A stretch of 64,000 bases of DNA from Stutzerimonas decontaminans (GTDB taxonomy: Bacteria > Pseudomonadota > Gammaproteobacteria > Pseudomonadales > Pseudomonadaceae), in contig NZ_CP007510.1 in NCBI RefSeq assembly GCF_000661915.1, forward strand, positions 43,734 through 107,733, in the 5' to 3' direction. This document shows, in pieces, positions 39,621 through 48,606 of the stretch (position 1 is its first letter; every line of letters begins with the position of its first letter). A program made the position numbers and the translations under genes. Below the pieces are notes generated by a model, which saw only the letters and a program-made list of their open reading frames with translations, did not search any database and had not been told where the DNA came from.

Positions 39621-39790
39621 CGCTGAGGGCTAGGACTGCACGCCACACCCGCAGAACGACCTTGCGAGGCGTCTCCTGCGGGATTCTGGAAAGCGTAGCT
39701 GTCAGTCCCAGGCTTCATTTTGAAGTGGTTCGGCTGAATCACCACCGCCCCCAGCTTCAACAACAGTCCGCTATGCGGTGATCAAGGCCG

Positions 39791-40471
39791 CTACTTCCAG
39801 TGTGCTTGCGCGATTTCGCTCACCAGCCAGGACCAATAGCCGCAGATCGTGTCCTCATTGGCCACCGCCTCGCGCCACATTTGGCGGGAGAACATCGGAT
39901 GCTCACCGGCGCCTTCGGGGTTGTACTTATCGTCAAGCTGATCGGCGCTCAGATGCGAGTCTTCATCGTAGCCAGTGTTGATCACCAGGCCCTCATGAAG
40001 CTGGCAGACGGGCATGAAGATTTCCGCCTCAGTATCCTCACACACCAGCCGCACGGTCGCCCGATCAGCCGCGAGGACCTTCCACTTCGATCCGGCCATA
40101 ATCGGCTGGCCATCGCCATCTTCATAAGCAACGTCCTTCTCGGCTTTGAGAACGCACCCGAGGGGTAGGAGAGGGACATCCAGCATGCCACTGTAATCGC
40201 CGTCGCTTGGGAATGCCTGATGGCCCTCAGGGGGCGTCAGCCAGCTCTGTTTCTTGGGATCGAACACCATCAGGGTGAAATGCTCGGCACGGTTCAGGGT
40301 GACATTCGCATTGAAGGCATTCAGCGCCGCCGTCGCCTGTTGGGAGGGGTAATCCATGACATCAACCTCAACGCCATGGACGCCTACCAGCTCGCGATCT
40401 GCCTCGTGGAGATGGATGGTGGCCTTGTTGGGCAGGACATGAACCTGGATTGAGCTAGTCGTAACCGACAT
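39791..40471 (-). CDS. Hypothetical protein (226 aa)
   Basis: A soluble acidic protein. The first 60 residues resemble a small alpha/beta module (IQVHVLPNKATIHLHEADREL), and the C-terminal part contains a Trp-rich segment (GYWSWLVSEIAQAHW). No catalytic or membrane signal. It begins the minus-strand backbone cluster that runs to about 47550, just beyond the IS110 debris. Family not recognised. Confidence 0.55.
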   Translation of the reverse strand: MSVTTSSIQVHVLPNKATIHLHEADRELVGVHGVEVDVMDYPSQQATAALNAFNANVTLNRAEHFTLMVFDPKKQSWLTPPEGHQAFPSDGDYSGMLDVPLLPLGCVLKAEKDVAYEDGDGQPIMAGSKWKVLAADRATVRLVCEDTEAEIFMPVCQLHEGLVINTGYDEDSHLSADQLDDKYNPEGAGEHPMFSRQMWREAVANEDTICGYWSWLVSEIAQAHWK

Positions 40472-40551
40472 GTGAAAACTCCGTTTTTGTTGAAGGTGCA
40501 GCGCAATGCTGTCTCATGGGCGCTTAAACCCAAGAGCAGGGAAGTGGGGGC

Positions 40552-40956
40552 TTAGCTGAGCAGGTGGGGAGTCACATAGCGATCAAGATCCTGATAGGAC
40601 CAGAAGTCCCAGGCCGCTTTCGCTAATTCCTCGCAGCGGGCTTCAAGGCGAATTTGTTCCGCCTCAACCGTCATGACAACCGGATGTTCGGAGGTAATTC
40701 CTGCGCCCGTTGCATCGGGCCGATGCTCGACATACCAACCGTCCGCACGTCGAGGCTGCACGAAAGCCGACCAGCCGCTGATGATCGACAGTCGGCCGAA
40801 AGGAGAGTCCAGCCGGGCCTCGACAAGGCCGTGAGCGAAGTCCTGGTGATTGCCGGAAAATCTGCTCCTCGTGACCGACACCACTACGGGTCCGCCGATT
40901 TCGCCCTGGTGCTCCAACCAGTCCACGAAGGAGCTGAACTCAATCGACTCACTCAT
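40552..40956 (-). CDS. Hypothetical protein (134 aa)
   Basis: I start it at the ATG at 40956, which overlaps the end of the upstream gene by eight bases; a longer frame from 41034 lies within that gene. Acidic, with several Trp and a conserved-looking SFVDWLEHQGEIGGP start. Probably co-transcribed with its upstream neighbour. Function unknown. Confidence 0.5.
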   Translation of the reverse strand: MSESIEFSSFVDWLEHQGEIGGPVVVSVTRSRFSGNHQDFAHGLVEARLDSPFGRLSIISGWSAFVQPRRADGWYVEHRPDATGAGITSEHPVVMTVEAEQIRLEARCEELAKAAWDFWSYQDLDRYVTPHLLS

Positions 40957-41257
40957 GGCTAAGCCGCTCGGCAACAGCCTTAGGGTTACAGCCGGCGAGA
41001 CGGCGCCCGTAGATCGTGTAGTTGCGCCAACCATCGTTCAGGCACTCGGTCTGGTGCTCGATCATGTACGCCTGAATACGTTCAACGACATCAGGGTGCA
41101 ACTCGAACCCGTACTGGGAACTGCTCGGCAAGATGAAGGCCAGCCAATGCTCGCTTCTGGAGCTAGGCATCACGGGCATCGGTACCGGCGTCAGTGCAAG
41201 TTCAAGTCTGCAGGCGGTGACGATGGTCAAAGGCGAAAGCTCGGACATCGGGGGCAC
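40949..41257 (-). CDS. Hypothetical protein (102 aa)
   Basis: Contains FELHPDVVERIQAYMIEHQTE and a short C-terminal basic region. The N-terminal 30 residues are Pro/Met-rich, so the true start may be later, for instance a Met around residue 27. It overlaps the next gene by eight bases. Not recognised. Confidence 0.45.
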   Translation of the reverse strand: MPPMSELSPLTIVTACRLELALTPVPMPVMPSSRSEHWLAFILPSSSQYGFELHPDVVERIQAYMIEHQTECLNDGWRNYTIYGRRLAGCNPKAVAERLSHE

Positions 41258-41309
41258 TCCGGGAGGCTGGTATTGCCCACACTACCGCTGCATTGGTCAA
41301 ACCCAAGGA

Positions 41310-42815
41310 CTACGCCGCCTCTGCTGCGCGCTTGAAGGTAAGGGGGATATTCGGCCGCTTGCCGTCACGCCGGCCCACGAATTCGTGCATGATTTCCAGC
41401 ACTGGACCGTTGATAGCCAGAACCTTCATCGCTCGCGTGCAGGCGACATAAAGCAAGTTCATTTCATCCTCGAACTGCTCTTTCGTGTTCTCTGGATTGA
41501 ACGGCTCGAATGAAAAATCATCGCTCAGCTCAACTGCATCCCACTCCAGCCCCTTCGCCCGGTGCGCTGTGCTGACGGTAAGGGTCGCTTCAAACTCGTC
41601 TTTAACCGCCGTGCGGCGTAGCTTGTCGAAAAGCTCCGGGAGGTTGTGGCTGTACTGAGTCACGACGCGAATCGTGCGCAGCATTTCGCTGTCCTGGCTC
41701 TCGTTGGCGATCTCTTCGTAGAGGTCGTAGTCTGGGTATTCCTGCAGCAGGCGCTTGTTCTTAATCAGGTCCCTGCGGCCTTTGGCAAGCGAGTGCAGAT
41801 CCTCGATATCCTGCAGTTGGTAGCTATCGATACCACCTGCCCAGAAGATTTTATCTCCCTTGGCCTGCGCAATCAGGGCCGTTTCGATGACACCGATGAC
41901 TGTACGGCACAAGACGGTGCGATGCTCCAGGCCCTCGGGCAAGGCCTTCGTCACGCGTGTGGGGTCACCCAGCCCTACCAGGGGACGGTGTTCCCCCTTG
42001 AAGTGCAGAATCATGTTGGCCACCTTCGCAACTGCCGGTCCGAACCGGAAGCTCTGCGTGAGGTAGTGCGTCTCGGCCTCGTCGAGCCAGTGAGCATCAA
42101 GTGCATCGACGGCTCCCCTGAAGCGGTACAGCATCTGGTGGCCGTCACCGCACACAACAACACCCATACCGTAGCGCGCTTGGTCAGCAAGAATGCCGGC
42201 CAGCAGCGGGTTGATATCCTGCGCCTCGTCCGCCAGCACAATATCGAAACGCTTCGACAGATCTGGGCGGGTGAGCGCCCACGCCTTCTGGTACCCGTCG
42301 TGCGTTTGGTGCACAGCCGTATCGCGGACATCGAGCATGCGTTTCCAGAGAAGATCGGCGCTTGCGACGATCTTTCCTGCGGCGCGCTTCATGCGCTCAT
42401 TCTTGAGCCTGCTTGACGGCACATGATCGAGCGAAATGCTGTCATCTGCACTCGCCAAAAAGGCATTCAGAGTGTCCTGCACAGCGCGCACGAATTCCCA
42501 GTTCTGGCTTGAAATCGCGCGGGCGATATCAGTCAGCCTCAGATTCCCGGTGAGCTTATGCCGATACTTTGCTCCCATCGCGCCATAGGCAAGTCCGTGT
42601 GATGTCTTGCATGTCACATGGAGGGGGAATTTTTCCTTGGCCGTTACCTCGACGCTCTTGTTGTAACAGAGGTACAGGATTCGTTGCTGGGGACGCGCCT
42701 GGGCATACCCAACCAGCGTGGTTGTCTTACCAGTACCGGCGAATGCGACAAGCTTGATCAGGCGAGCAAGCGAGCTAATCGCGGGCTGTTGCTCGTGCGT
42801 GAATGCGAATGACAT
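41310..42815 (-). CDS. UvrD/Rep-type superfamily 1 helicase
   Basis: 501 residues. Walker A is FAGTGKTTTL near residues 28-37, Walker B is VLADEAQDINP, motif III-like is VVCGDGHQMLYRFRGA, motif V is VSTAHRAKGLEWDAV and motif VI is LLYVACTRAMK. All nucleotide-binding motifs of a 3'-5' DNA helicase are present, but the length is short, like FBH1-type or phage-borne helicases. A very strong ribosome site (AGGAGGAG) precedes the ATG. It probably serves plasmid replication or repair; no nuclease partner is adjacent. Confidence 0.88.
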   Translation of the reverse strand: MSFAFTHEQQPAISSLARLIKLVAFAGTGKTTTLVGYAQARPQQRILYLCYNKSVEVTAKEKFPLHVTCKTSHGLAYGAMGAKYRHKLTGNLRLTDIARAISSQNWEFVRAVQDTLNAFLASADDSISLDHVPSSRLKNERMKRAAGKIVASADLLWKRMLDVRDTAVHQTHDGYQKAWALTRPDLSKRFDIVLADEAQDINPLLAGILADQARYGMGVVVCGDGHQMLYRFRGAVDALDAHWLDEAETHYLTQSFRFGPAVAKVANMILHFKGEHRPLVGLGDPTRVTKALPEGLEHRTVLCRTVIGVIETALIAQAKGDKIFWAGGIDSYQLQDIEDLHSLAKGRRDLIKNKRLLQEYPDYDLYEEIANESQDSEMLRTIRVVTQYSHNLPELFDKLRRTAVKDEFEATLTVSTAHRAKGLEWDAVELSDDFSFEPFNPENTKEQFEDEMNLLYVACTRAMKVLAINGPVLEIMHEFVGRRDGKRPNIPLTFKRAAEAA

Positions 42816-43098
42816 GGTTACTCCTCCTGAGCTGAGCTAACTATGCCTCGCTCAAAAGGAAACCCAAGCGTAAAGCCATTATCGGTCCAAGAAAGTGGCG
42901 CAGAAAGGTTGCTCACAGCCTGCAAAGTAGGCCTACACCATAGGCGGCAAAACTCTTAACGCTAACCTCAAGCTCATCCGCGCCCTTGAACGCATTTCGC
43001 CGCAATCATCCTTTAGAAACGGACAAGTCGCATGTCAACGGCCTTCAGAAAGACAGGGTTGACGCCCGCTAGAACCAACTGCCGGTACTCATGGATCA

Positions 43099-43245
43099 TC
43101 ACTGGGCTTTCTCATAGCAACGCTCTGCCTTCTCTTCCTGGCCAGCCTCGCGGGCCGCATTGCCGTCCGCAAGCCATTGGCTTGCCTTCACCTCGGCATC
43201 CAAGGCGCGCTCAGCCACGGTCTTCGCGTCGGCTTTTTCGGGCAT
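43099..43245 (-). CDS. Small charged helical protein (48 aa)
   Basis: A short frame (MPEKADAKTVAERALDAEV at the start, ending CYEKAQ) with a GAGGGAAATC ribosome region before the ATG. It is rich in Ala, Glu and Lys and looks like one amphipathic helical pair. It is the first gene after a 283-bp stretch upstream of the helicase, in line with the other minus-strand genes. Function unknown. Confidence 0.45.
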   Translation of the reverse strand: MPEKADAKTVAERALDAEVKASQWLADGNAAREAGQEEKAERCYEKAQ

Positions 43246-43256
43246 GCTGATTTCCC

Positions 43257-43553
43257 TCAAGAGTTAGTTTCTTGGTGGCTATCCCAGCCCAGCCACCATT
43301 CGTTGTGCTTCCAGAAATGCTCCGCGTAGGGATTGGCATCGCTGCCAATTCCAGCGGCGGCAGCTGTATAGCCCTCATCGAATGGAAGCTGTTCGGACGC
43401 CGACCATGAGTGGATCACCCAGCCGTCAACCTCGCACTTCGCCTTGGCGGACTCAAACCTCTCGCCAGAAAGATTCTCGACCAGTTCTGTATGCGGTCTG
43501 TAGACCGGGCCGTTGGCTTCGATGCGCGTCAACTCAAGTGATAGATTGATCAT
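43257..43553 (-). CDS. Hypothetical protein (98 aa)
   Basis: Acidic soluble protein with a Trp-rich C-terminal part (HFWKHNEWWLGWDSH). It lies 12 bases before the 48-residue gene and 17 bases after the one upstream, so an operon is likely. The tail resembles CrpP/Rmf-like or ArdA-unrelated plasmid proteins only superficially; no family assigned. Confidence 0.45.
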   Translation of the reverse strand: MINLSLELTRIEANGPVYRPHTELVENLSGERFESAKAKCEVDGWVIHSWSASEQLPFDEGYTAAAAGIGSDANPYAEHFWKHNEWWLGWDSHQETNS

Positions 43554-43569
43554 TGATCGGTGTTTCCCC

Positions 43570-43830
43570 TCAACTTTCCGGCTTGTAGCCGGAGTACCCC
43601 TTGGGGGGCAAAATCAGTTGCTGAGCATTGACGCCATGAGCCTTTCGCTCCCGCAGATACATTTCGACTAAAGCCCCTTCTTTCAAACGATCAGCGAAGG
43701 CCACAATTTCGTGAAGCTGTTCGAGCGTGGCGTCGTACATATTGTGAGCCAGGCCAATTGAATCAGCGTCCAGCTCCTGAACAGCTTGCTCCAGGTGATG
43801 GGATAGGTCGTGCTTTTCAACATCACTCAC
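43570..43830 (-). CDS. Hypothetical protein (86 aa)
   Basis: Mostly helical and acidic (VEKHDLSHHLEQAVQELDADS) with a Pro-rich end. The spacing to the genes on both sides is short. Function unknown. Confidence 0.45.
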   Translation of the reverse strand: MSDVEKHDLSHHLEQAVQELDADSIGLAHNMYDATLEQLHEIVAFADRLKEGALVEMYLRERKAHGVNAQQLILPPKGYSGYKPES

Positions 43831-43866
43831 TGGTTGTGCCCTCCGGGCGAGTTTTCCTTTAACGAT

Positions 43867-44355
43867 TCAGCAGCCAAGCAGCTTTACGTATTGCAGTGCT
43901 GGTAGCCCCGACTCCTTATCCTTGGTTTTTTTGGGGTTGTCACCGAGGGCCCGTCCAGCCACTTTCTGGGAAGCGATGTTATCGGCGCCGACAATTGCCT
44001 CGACGTAAAAGCCAGGGACCAGGAGTTTTGGTGCCAAACCCTTTTGCAGTTCGATCATGCTTGCTTGAACCACTTGAGTAGCAAGACCTTGGCCGCGATA
44101 CTCGACACCAGTTGCGTAACCGACCCCAAAGCAGGGCTTCCCATTGATCGGCTCAGCCAGTACGTAAACCGCATAGGCTTTTGCTGTTGCGCCCGTAACA
44201 AGGGCATAGGTAAGCCGCTGCGTACCTGGCTCAGGCGTGTCATGCAAGACGTAAAGCTCTGGATGACTTTCACAAGCCGTGAGCTTGATTTCACCAGTGC
44301 GTAGCGCTTCCTGAAAGCTAACGAATCCGACATGTGGATCAGCAATCGCTGGCAT
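43867..44355 (-). CDS. GNAT-family N-acetyltransferase
   Basis: 162 residues. The acetyl-CoA binding motif A is visible as GYATGVEYRGQGLATQVV (residues about 78-96), and EAIVGADNIASQKVAGR fits motif B. The first 50 residues are less conserved. The substrate is unknown; it could be a small-molecule or protein acetylase. It begins the minus-strand set upstream of the small genes. Confidence 0.7.
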   Translation of the reverse strand: MPAIADPHVGFVSFQEALRTGEIKLTACESHPELYVLHDTPEPGTQRLTYALVTGATAKAYAVYVLAEPINGKPCFGVGYATGVEYRGQGLATQVVQASMIELQKGLAPKLLVPGFYVEAIVGADNIASQKVAGRALGDNPKKTKDKESGLPALQYVKLLGC

Positions 44356-44458
44356 TTCTTTAGTCTCCTTATTGAGAGTTTTGCGGACCTAAAACTCGCT
44401 TCCTTTGGCCTCTGCCCAGCGGTAAATCCGCCTAGACGGTTCCGAGTAGTTTTCCTCT

Positions 44459-44806
44459 CTATTCGAACAGTGCCATGACGCGAGCCAGGGCATCTTCAAT
44501 CACAACATCAGGTACAGCCTCAACGCGCTTTGCGCCACGGGCTTCCAAGTCAACTGAGCGAATCTGATTACACAGAATCACGCCCTGCGTCTCGGTGCCG
44601 GCACCGCTTAGCGTGACTGCAAAACCAGCGTAACGGGCAAAATCACCGCCTTGGGTAATCGGCGCAATCACTGCAAGGCCGGTCGCGTTGTAGGCTGCCG
44701 GAGTCAACACCAGGGCCGGGCGGAAATCGCCCTGCTGTTCACGCCCCGCAGTAGGGTTCAAATTCAGGCGGACAATATCGCCGCGACATTCCTTGCCTCG
44801 CTTCAC
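44459..44806 (-). CDS. MazF/PemK-type toxin (mRNA interferase)
   Basis: 115 residues with RGDIVRLNLNPTAGREQQG near the start, the PALVLTPAAYN strand and VILCNQIRSVD, the typical PemK/ChpB signature. It would cut mRNA at specific short sequences when free of its antitoxin. Its ATG overlaps the antitoxin stop (ATGA), the usual order. Confidence 0.9.
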   Translation of the reverse strand: MKRGKECRGDIVRLNLNPTAGREQQGDFRPALVLTPAAYNATGLAVIAPITQGGDFARYAGFAVTLSGAGTETQGVILCNQIRSVDLEARGAKRVEAVPDVVIEDALARVMALFE

Positions 44807-45057
44807 GCCTCACGCCCCACTGGCTGCATTGCATTCCACGCAGCAAGCTCTGCTGGCTCCTGGGCGCTAAGGTCGCACTGAGCCATCAGGTCAGCCAGTT
44901 TGTAGTGCGGCTTGGCCTTCGCTGGTTTCAGTGTCATCACTTCACCCGTGAAATCGAGGTTCAGCACATTGCCCACGTCGATGCACATTTGCTTGAGTAC
45001 GGTGGCGGGCAGGCGAATCGCCGCGCTGTTGCCCCACTGTAGAACTTTGACTTCCAT
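44803..45057 (-). CDS. MazE/PemI-type antitoxin
   Basis: 84 residues from the ATG at 45057. The N-terminus (MEVKVLQWGNSAAIRLPATV) is a SpoVT-AbrB DNA-binding strand-swapped fold; the C-terminal half would wrap the toxin. It should neutralise the toxin and repress its own promoter through the repeats at 45071-45135. Confidence 0.9.
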   Translation of the reverse strand: MEVKVLQWGNSAAIRLPATVLKQMCIDVGNVLNLDFTGEVMTLKPAKAKPHYKLADLMAQCDLSAQEPAELAAWNAMQPVGREA

Positions 45058-45070
45058 AAGCACCTCGCTA

Positions 45071-45135
45071 TGTAGATACATTGTAGATACACGCCATGAG
45101 AAACACAAGGCCTATGTAGATACAATGTTTCTACA
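45071..45135. promoter_or_regulatory. Operator repeats of the toxin-antitoxin pair
   Basis: TGTAGATACA occurs at 45071-45080, 45082-45091 and 45115-45124, and an inverted near-copy (TGTTTCTACA) at 45126-45135. The cluster lies just upstream of the antitoxin start and between it and the recombinase gene, as expected for an autoregulated promoter. Confidence 0.65.
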
Positions 45136-45808
45136 ATGCCAGCTCGTAAGCTCGACGTATAGTCTCCTGATCCACTGTCAGATAAGGCTTGCTGTGATCG
45201 AGACACTGGTGCCCAAGGATCGCCTGCACCGTATCAACATCGCCTGTAGCGGCAAGCACTCGCGCCGCCAGCGTTCGCCGGCCTGAGTGACTGCTGCAGC
45301 CCTTCACCCCGGCCTGCTTGTAGAGGCGGGTAATCGTCTGCTGTAGAGCGTCACAGGCGCGATAGACCTCTGGCCCTGAGTCCAGCATGCGATGCTTGAA
45401 CGCAAGCTCAAACGCTTGCCCTTTGTGCGTCATCACCAACCGGCTATCTGGACGCAGGCCGCGATACTCAGCCTCGGAACTGATGCCCCAACTGCGTTCG
45501 CGTCGAACGGCTATCCACGCCTCAATGGCGGCGATGCACTTGGCATGGGTCAGGTGAATATTTCGCGCCCGGCAGCCCTTTGTTATCTCAGCCCGTAGGT
45601 AGACCTCGGGCCGGATCGCGCCACTGGGATAGAGCACATCGGCTACTTCAAGCAGCGCAAGCTCGGTCACGCGAACGCCCGTGGTGTGAGTCACCCACAA
45701 GAGCATCACATCCCGCTCAGGCATTCGGCCTGTCACAGATGCAACTCGAAGAAGGTGTTTGAACTGTCCTGGTCGAAGGGATGTTGCGCGGCGGGTAGCG
45801 GTGGCCAT
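45131..45808 (-). CDS. Small tyrosine recombinase, possibly a multimer resolvase
   Basis: 225 residues, little more than a catalytic domain. Boxes: TTGVRVTEL (Arg I), a Lys in AEITKGCRAR, HSGRRT (box II), LGHQCLDHSKPYL (His and Tyr). The size recalls plasmid multimer-resolution recombinases such as ResD of F. Its 3' end touches the operator repeats of the toxin-antitoxin pair. A function in keeping the plasmid monomeric is inferred. Confidence 0.75.
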   Translation of the reverse strand: MATATRRATSLRPGQFKHLLRVASVTGRMPERDVMLLWVTHTTGVRVTELALLEVADVLYPSGAIRPEVYLRAEITKGCRARNIHLTHAKCIAAIEAWIAVRRERSWGISSEAEYRGLRPDSRLVMTHKGQAFELAFKHRMLDSGPEVYRACDALQQTITRLYKQAGVKGCSSHSGRRTLAARVLAATGDVDTVQAILGHQCLDHSKPYLTVDQETIRRAYELAL

Positions 45809-45917
45809 GTGATTCTCTCTGTCAGGATTGGCGACGATTCGCTATGAGTCCTGAGAGAGTTGGCGGCGGGCCTCCTGATTAGCTTACAGGCCCGCGTGCC
45901 GTGGTGTTATAGGAAAA

Positions 45918-46136
45918 TCAGTTATCGCTACCACACCACGGGCATACGACGCGGTAATCCTCGTCGTCCCGGTCTTCCTTGAACGGAACGCCTGCCGGCA
46001 TGTTGTAGTCCTTGAGAGGGAAGCCCTCTCCCGTGTTTATGGCGTCGAGCTGGCTCTTGTCCAGGTTGACGTAAGGTAGATCGACCTCGACTGTTCGGCC
46101 GCATTCTTCGTAGCAACTGATTTGGTGCAGGGCCAT
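45918..46136 (-). CDS. Small zinc-ribbon protein (72 aa)
   Basis: I start it at the ATG at 46136. The Cys pairs CYEEC near residues 8-12 and CPWC near the end suggest one split zinc ribbon. Acidic in between. Function unknown; likely a small regulatory or adaptor protein. Confidence 0.5.
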   Translation of the reverse strand: MALHQISCYEECGRTVEVDLPYVNLDKSQLDAINTGEGFPLKDYNMPAGVPFKEDRDDEDYRVVCPWCGSDN

Positions 46137-46251
46137 GATGCCTCCTCGTGGGAACTGATCGCCCGAGGCTACAACCGACTGGCTCGGGCAATCAACGACA
46201 ATCCACTGATAAAAAAGGCCCTGGAAATTTCTGTAGCGATCCGCCGCGTTC

Positions 46252-47550
46252 TCACTGCCGACGCACGGGGAGCTGTTTGACGGAGCTGGCCCGGTGGTCA
46301 TCCAGGGAGTTGTAGTAAATGTCCAATGTGGTTCTCATGCTCTCGTGGCGCAGATCTGCCTGCAGATCCTTTGCATCACGCAGCGGTGCGTCGAAGGTTG
46401 CTGAGGTGTGGCGCAGCCAGTGCAGAGATGCATCACGGAGACTGTCGATTTCCGCCTCGTTCCAGGAGTCGTGTTTCATCCGTTCGATGGCTTGGTTAAA
46501 CACGCCCTGGATGAGCAAACGAATTTGCCGATCACTCAACCCGGCGCGGCCATTGAGGGCCTGCAAAAGTGGCGTGCGCTCTCCAGGGGCCGGTGTAGGC
46601 GAGAGGCCAAGGTGGCGCCGGTATCGAGCCATGTAGGTGTTCATGTAGTCGTCGCGAACGCTGATTTTGGCAGCCTTGTTACCCTTGCCGACTACATGGA
46701 AGAACCAAATCCCCTGCCCGTTGCGCCGGAAATCACCCATTGTTGGCTCCCAGTTATCCCGGCCGACTAGATCGGACACCCGCAAGTACATTGAGAAGAT
46801 GGTGGCCAGGATGAACAGGGTGCGCTCATGTGCGTCATCGGCATCAGCCATTCTCTCGGCGGTTTCGATCACGTAGTCCCACTGCAGGGGTGTAAGCGAC
46901 CTGCTACCGACCTCCCAGGTATTTCGCTGCTTGTACTTCGACTTCTGTTTGATTGCCCGAAAAGGATTCGCCTCGGTGAAACCTTCGTCATTGGCGTGCT
47001 GATAGAAGCTGCCGCAGACGGCAAAAATCTGCGCCACGGTGCCCTGAGATGGGGTGTATTTTTTTTCCTGGCAGGGCGTTCCTGAATCGACTTTGGCGCG
47101 CTTTGGCGCAACCACATTGAACGGGCGCCATGCCTCGTTGACCTGATAGACATCACTGTCTTGGGCCTTGCGTCCGCCGATGCGGTTGAAGCGCGACTTG
47201 ACCACCGGACCGACCCATCTAAGAGGAGGATTCAGACAGAACTCCATGAAGGCCTCGGCATCGACGCGGGTCAGATCCAAGATGGGTTTGCGACGGATCA
47301 GCAGCGACCATAGCAGCAAGCGCTCGGCATGCGTTCTGTAGGAGTTGAACGTGGTTTCGTTGCCGGCGTAGGAGTTGAGGAAGCTGCGAACGACTTGGTA
47401 ACCATCTACGGCTCGAAGCTCGGCCGGAAATGCTTGAAGGTAATCGCGAACGGCCGGTAGCTCAGCGTTGAGGTTCAGGTGATTGAGGGCCTGAAATCTC
47501 TGGTACGTCTCGAACAGTGGCGCAGGCAAGGTTTTGTTTGGGCTCGGCAT
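46252..47550 (-). CDS. Tyrosine recombinase/phage-type integrase
   Basis: 432 residues. A SAM-like N-terminal domain (about 50-200) is followed by a catalytic domain with YLRVSDLVG (Arg I), VGKGNKA (Lys), LHWLRHTSATF (box II) and LRHESMRTTLDIYYN (His and Tyr). All catalytic residues are present. It may be a remnant integration system or a plasmid resolution system; no attachment site is evident. Confidence 0.85.
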   Translation of the reverse strand: MPSPNKTLPAPLFETYQRFQALNHLNLNAELPAVRDYLQAFPAELRAVDGYQVVRSFLNSYAGNETTFNSYRTHAERLLLWSLLIRRKPILDLTRVDAEAFMEFCLNPPLRWVGPVVKSRFNRIGGRKAQDSDVYQVNEAWRPFNVVAPKRAKVDSGTPCQEKKYTPSQGTVAQIFAVCGSFYQHANDEGFTEANPFRAIKQKSKYKQRNTWEVGSRSLTPLQWDYVIETAERMADADDAHERTLFILATIFSMYLRVSDLVGRDNWEPTMGDFRRNGQGIWFFHVVGKGNKAAKISVRDDYMNTYMARYRRHLGLSPTPAPGERTPLLQALNGRAGLSDRQIRLLIQGVFNQAIERMKHDSWNEAEIDSLRDASLHWLRHTSATFDAPLRDAKDLQADLRHESMRTTLDIYYNSLDDHRASSVKQLPVRRQ

Positions 47551-47759
47551 AGGACATTCCAGGCGATGAGATCTGTCCTGATTCTGCTGTGCAGCGGCCT
47601 TCTGTGCAATATCCGAGTCTGGTGATTATCGGATATTGCATATCTCAAGTTCCACTCTACGACCGCTGCCACTCCATCAGAATGGCCGGCACCAGGTCAG
47701 CTTGGGTTCCCTTGGATCGTTGTTATTGTGAGTACATCACCCGCAGCAACGAGACACCC

Positions 47760-48107
47760 ATGCAAGCCAAAGACATCAAGCCCAAGGCTCCACACACGAA
47801 GCTGCGCATGCTCGATCTGATCGAGCGCGGAATCATCATTGCCATCTCGCGCCTCACGGTTGACCAAGTGGAGACAGATCACGGCTGGGTCGTGCAAACG
47901 ATGGCCATCGGCGCGACTCACGATACGCCATCCGCCTTCCCGGTGGTCGTCATCGATCAGCATGCTGACGATTGCGAGGCCATGAAGTACGCCGTATCGA
48001 TCTTTGATGCATTGAAAGCCCGAGGCTTGCTCAGCTCGGATCAAGCTGCTCGGTATCGACGCGCCCTGATCACGCTCGTGCCGCAAACATCCAGGACTGA
48101 GGGTTGA
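47760..48107 (+). CDS. Hypothetical protein (115 aa)
   Basis: Starts at the ATG at 47760; the frame is open upstream to 47589 without a ribosome site. Alpha/beta-like, with IIIAISRLTVDQVETDHGW and FPVVVIDQHADD. It is divergent from the integrase and followed four bases later by the next gene. Function unknown. Confidence 0.45.
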   Translation: MQAKDIKPKAPHTKLRMLDLIERGIIIAISRLTVDQVETDHGWVVQTMAIGATHDTPSAFPVVVIDQHADDCEAMKYAVSIFDALKARGLLSSDQAARYRRALITLVPQTSRTEG

Positions 48108-48111
48108 ATTC

Positions 48112-48432
48112 ATGACCACTACAGATAGCCAGCCTGCACCGCATGAGCTGCTTCGTGAGGAGTTCTGTGCATTGGCCAAGGCCGTTCGCCTGAGCAACCA
48201 CGGCCGACGCTGGAATGTTGAGCTAGGCGAGCATTATTCGGCTTTCTCGGACGCTGAAACGGCAGAGCTTGCCCTTCGTGACGTGCATCGTGCTGCGGTA
48301 AATAACGCTCTCTTCTTTAACGATCCTGTGCAGTCTGGCTCGCTCTACGGCACAACCACCCTCCCCCCGGCCCATGTGCTCGATCAGTACCCGGACCTGA
48401 TCGAACTGTTCCCGAATGCCGTTGCGATATGA
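48112..48432 (+). CDS. Hypothetical protein (106 aa)
   Basis: Acidic helical protein that starts four bases after the previous stop, so translation is probably coupled. It ends just before a strong terminator, which closes the two-gene unit ahead of parA. A small gene upstream of parA occurs in some Pseudomonas plasmid partition loci, but identity is not shown. Confidence 0.5.
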   Translation: MTTTDSQPAPHELLREEFCALAKAVRLSNHGRRWNVELGEHYSAFSDAETAELALRDVHRAAVNNALFFNDPVQSGSLYGTTTLPPAHVLDQYPDLIELFPNAVAI

Positions 48433-48450
48433 CGCTGGCCTCTTCTCGGA

Positions 48451-48472
48451 GCCCGCCTATGCGGGCTTTTTT
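48451..48472 (+). terminator. Intrinsic terminator before parA
   Basis: GCCCGC pairs with GCGGGC around CTAT, followed by six T. It separates the small-gene unit from parAB. Confidence 0.85.
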
Positions 48473-48606
48473 GTACCTGCCGTAAAAAACGCTTATAAGT
48501 CTTTCCACGTAAGCTTTTTAGCTCTAATCAACGTTCGCGTATGACGCAGACTTGATTTAGAACGCACACCGTGTAAAGTCTCACCAAAATCACTCAAGGA
48601 ATCGAC

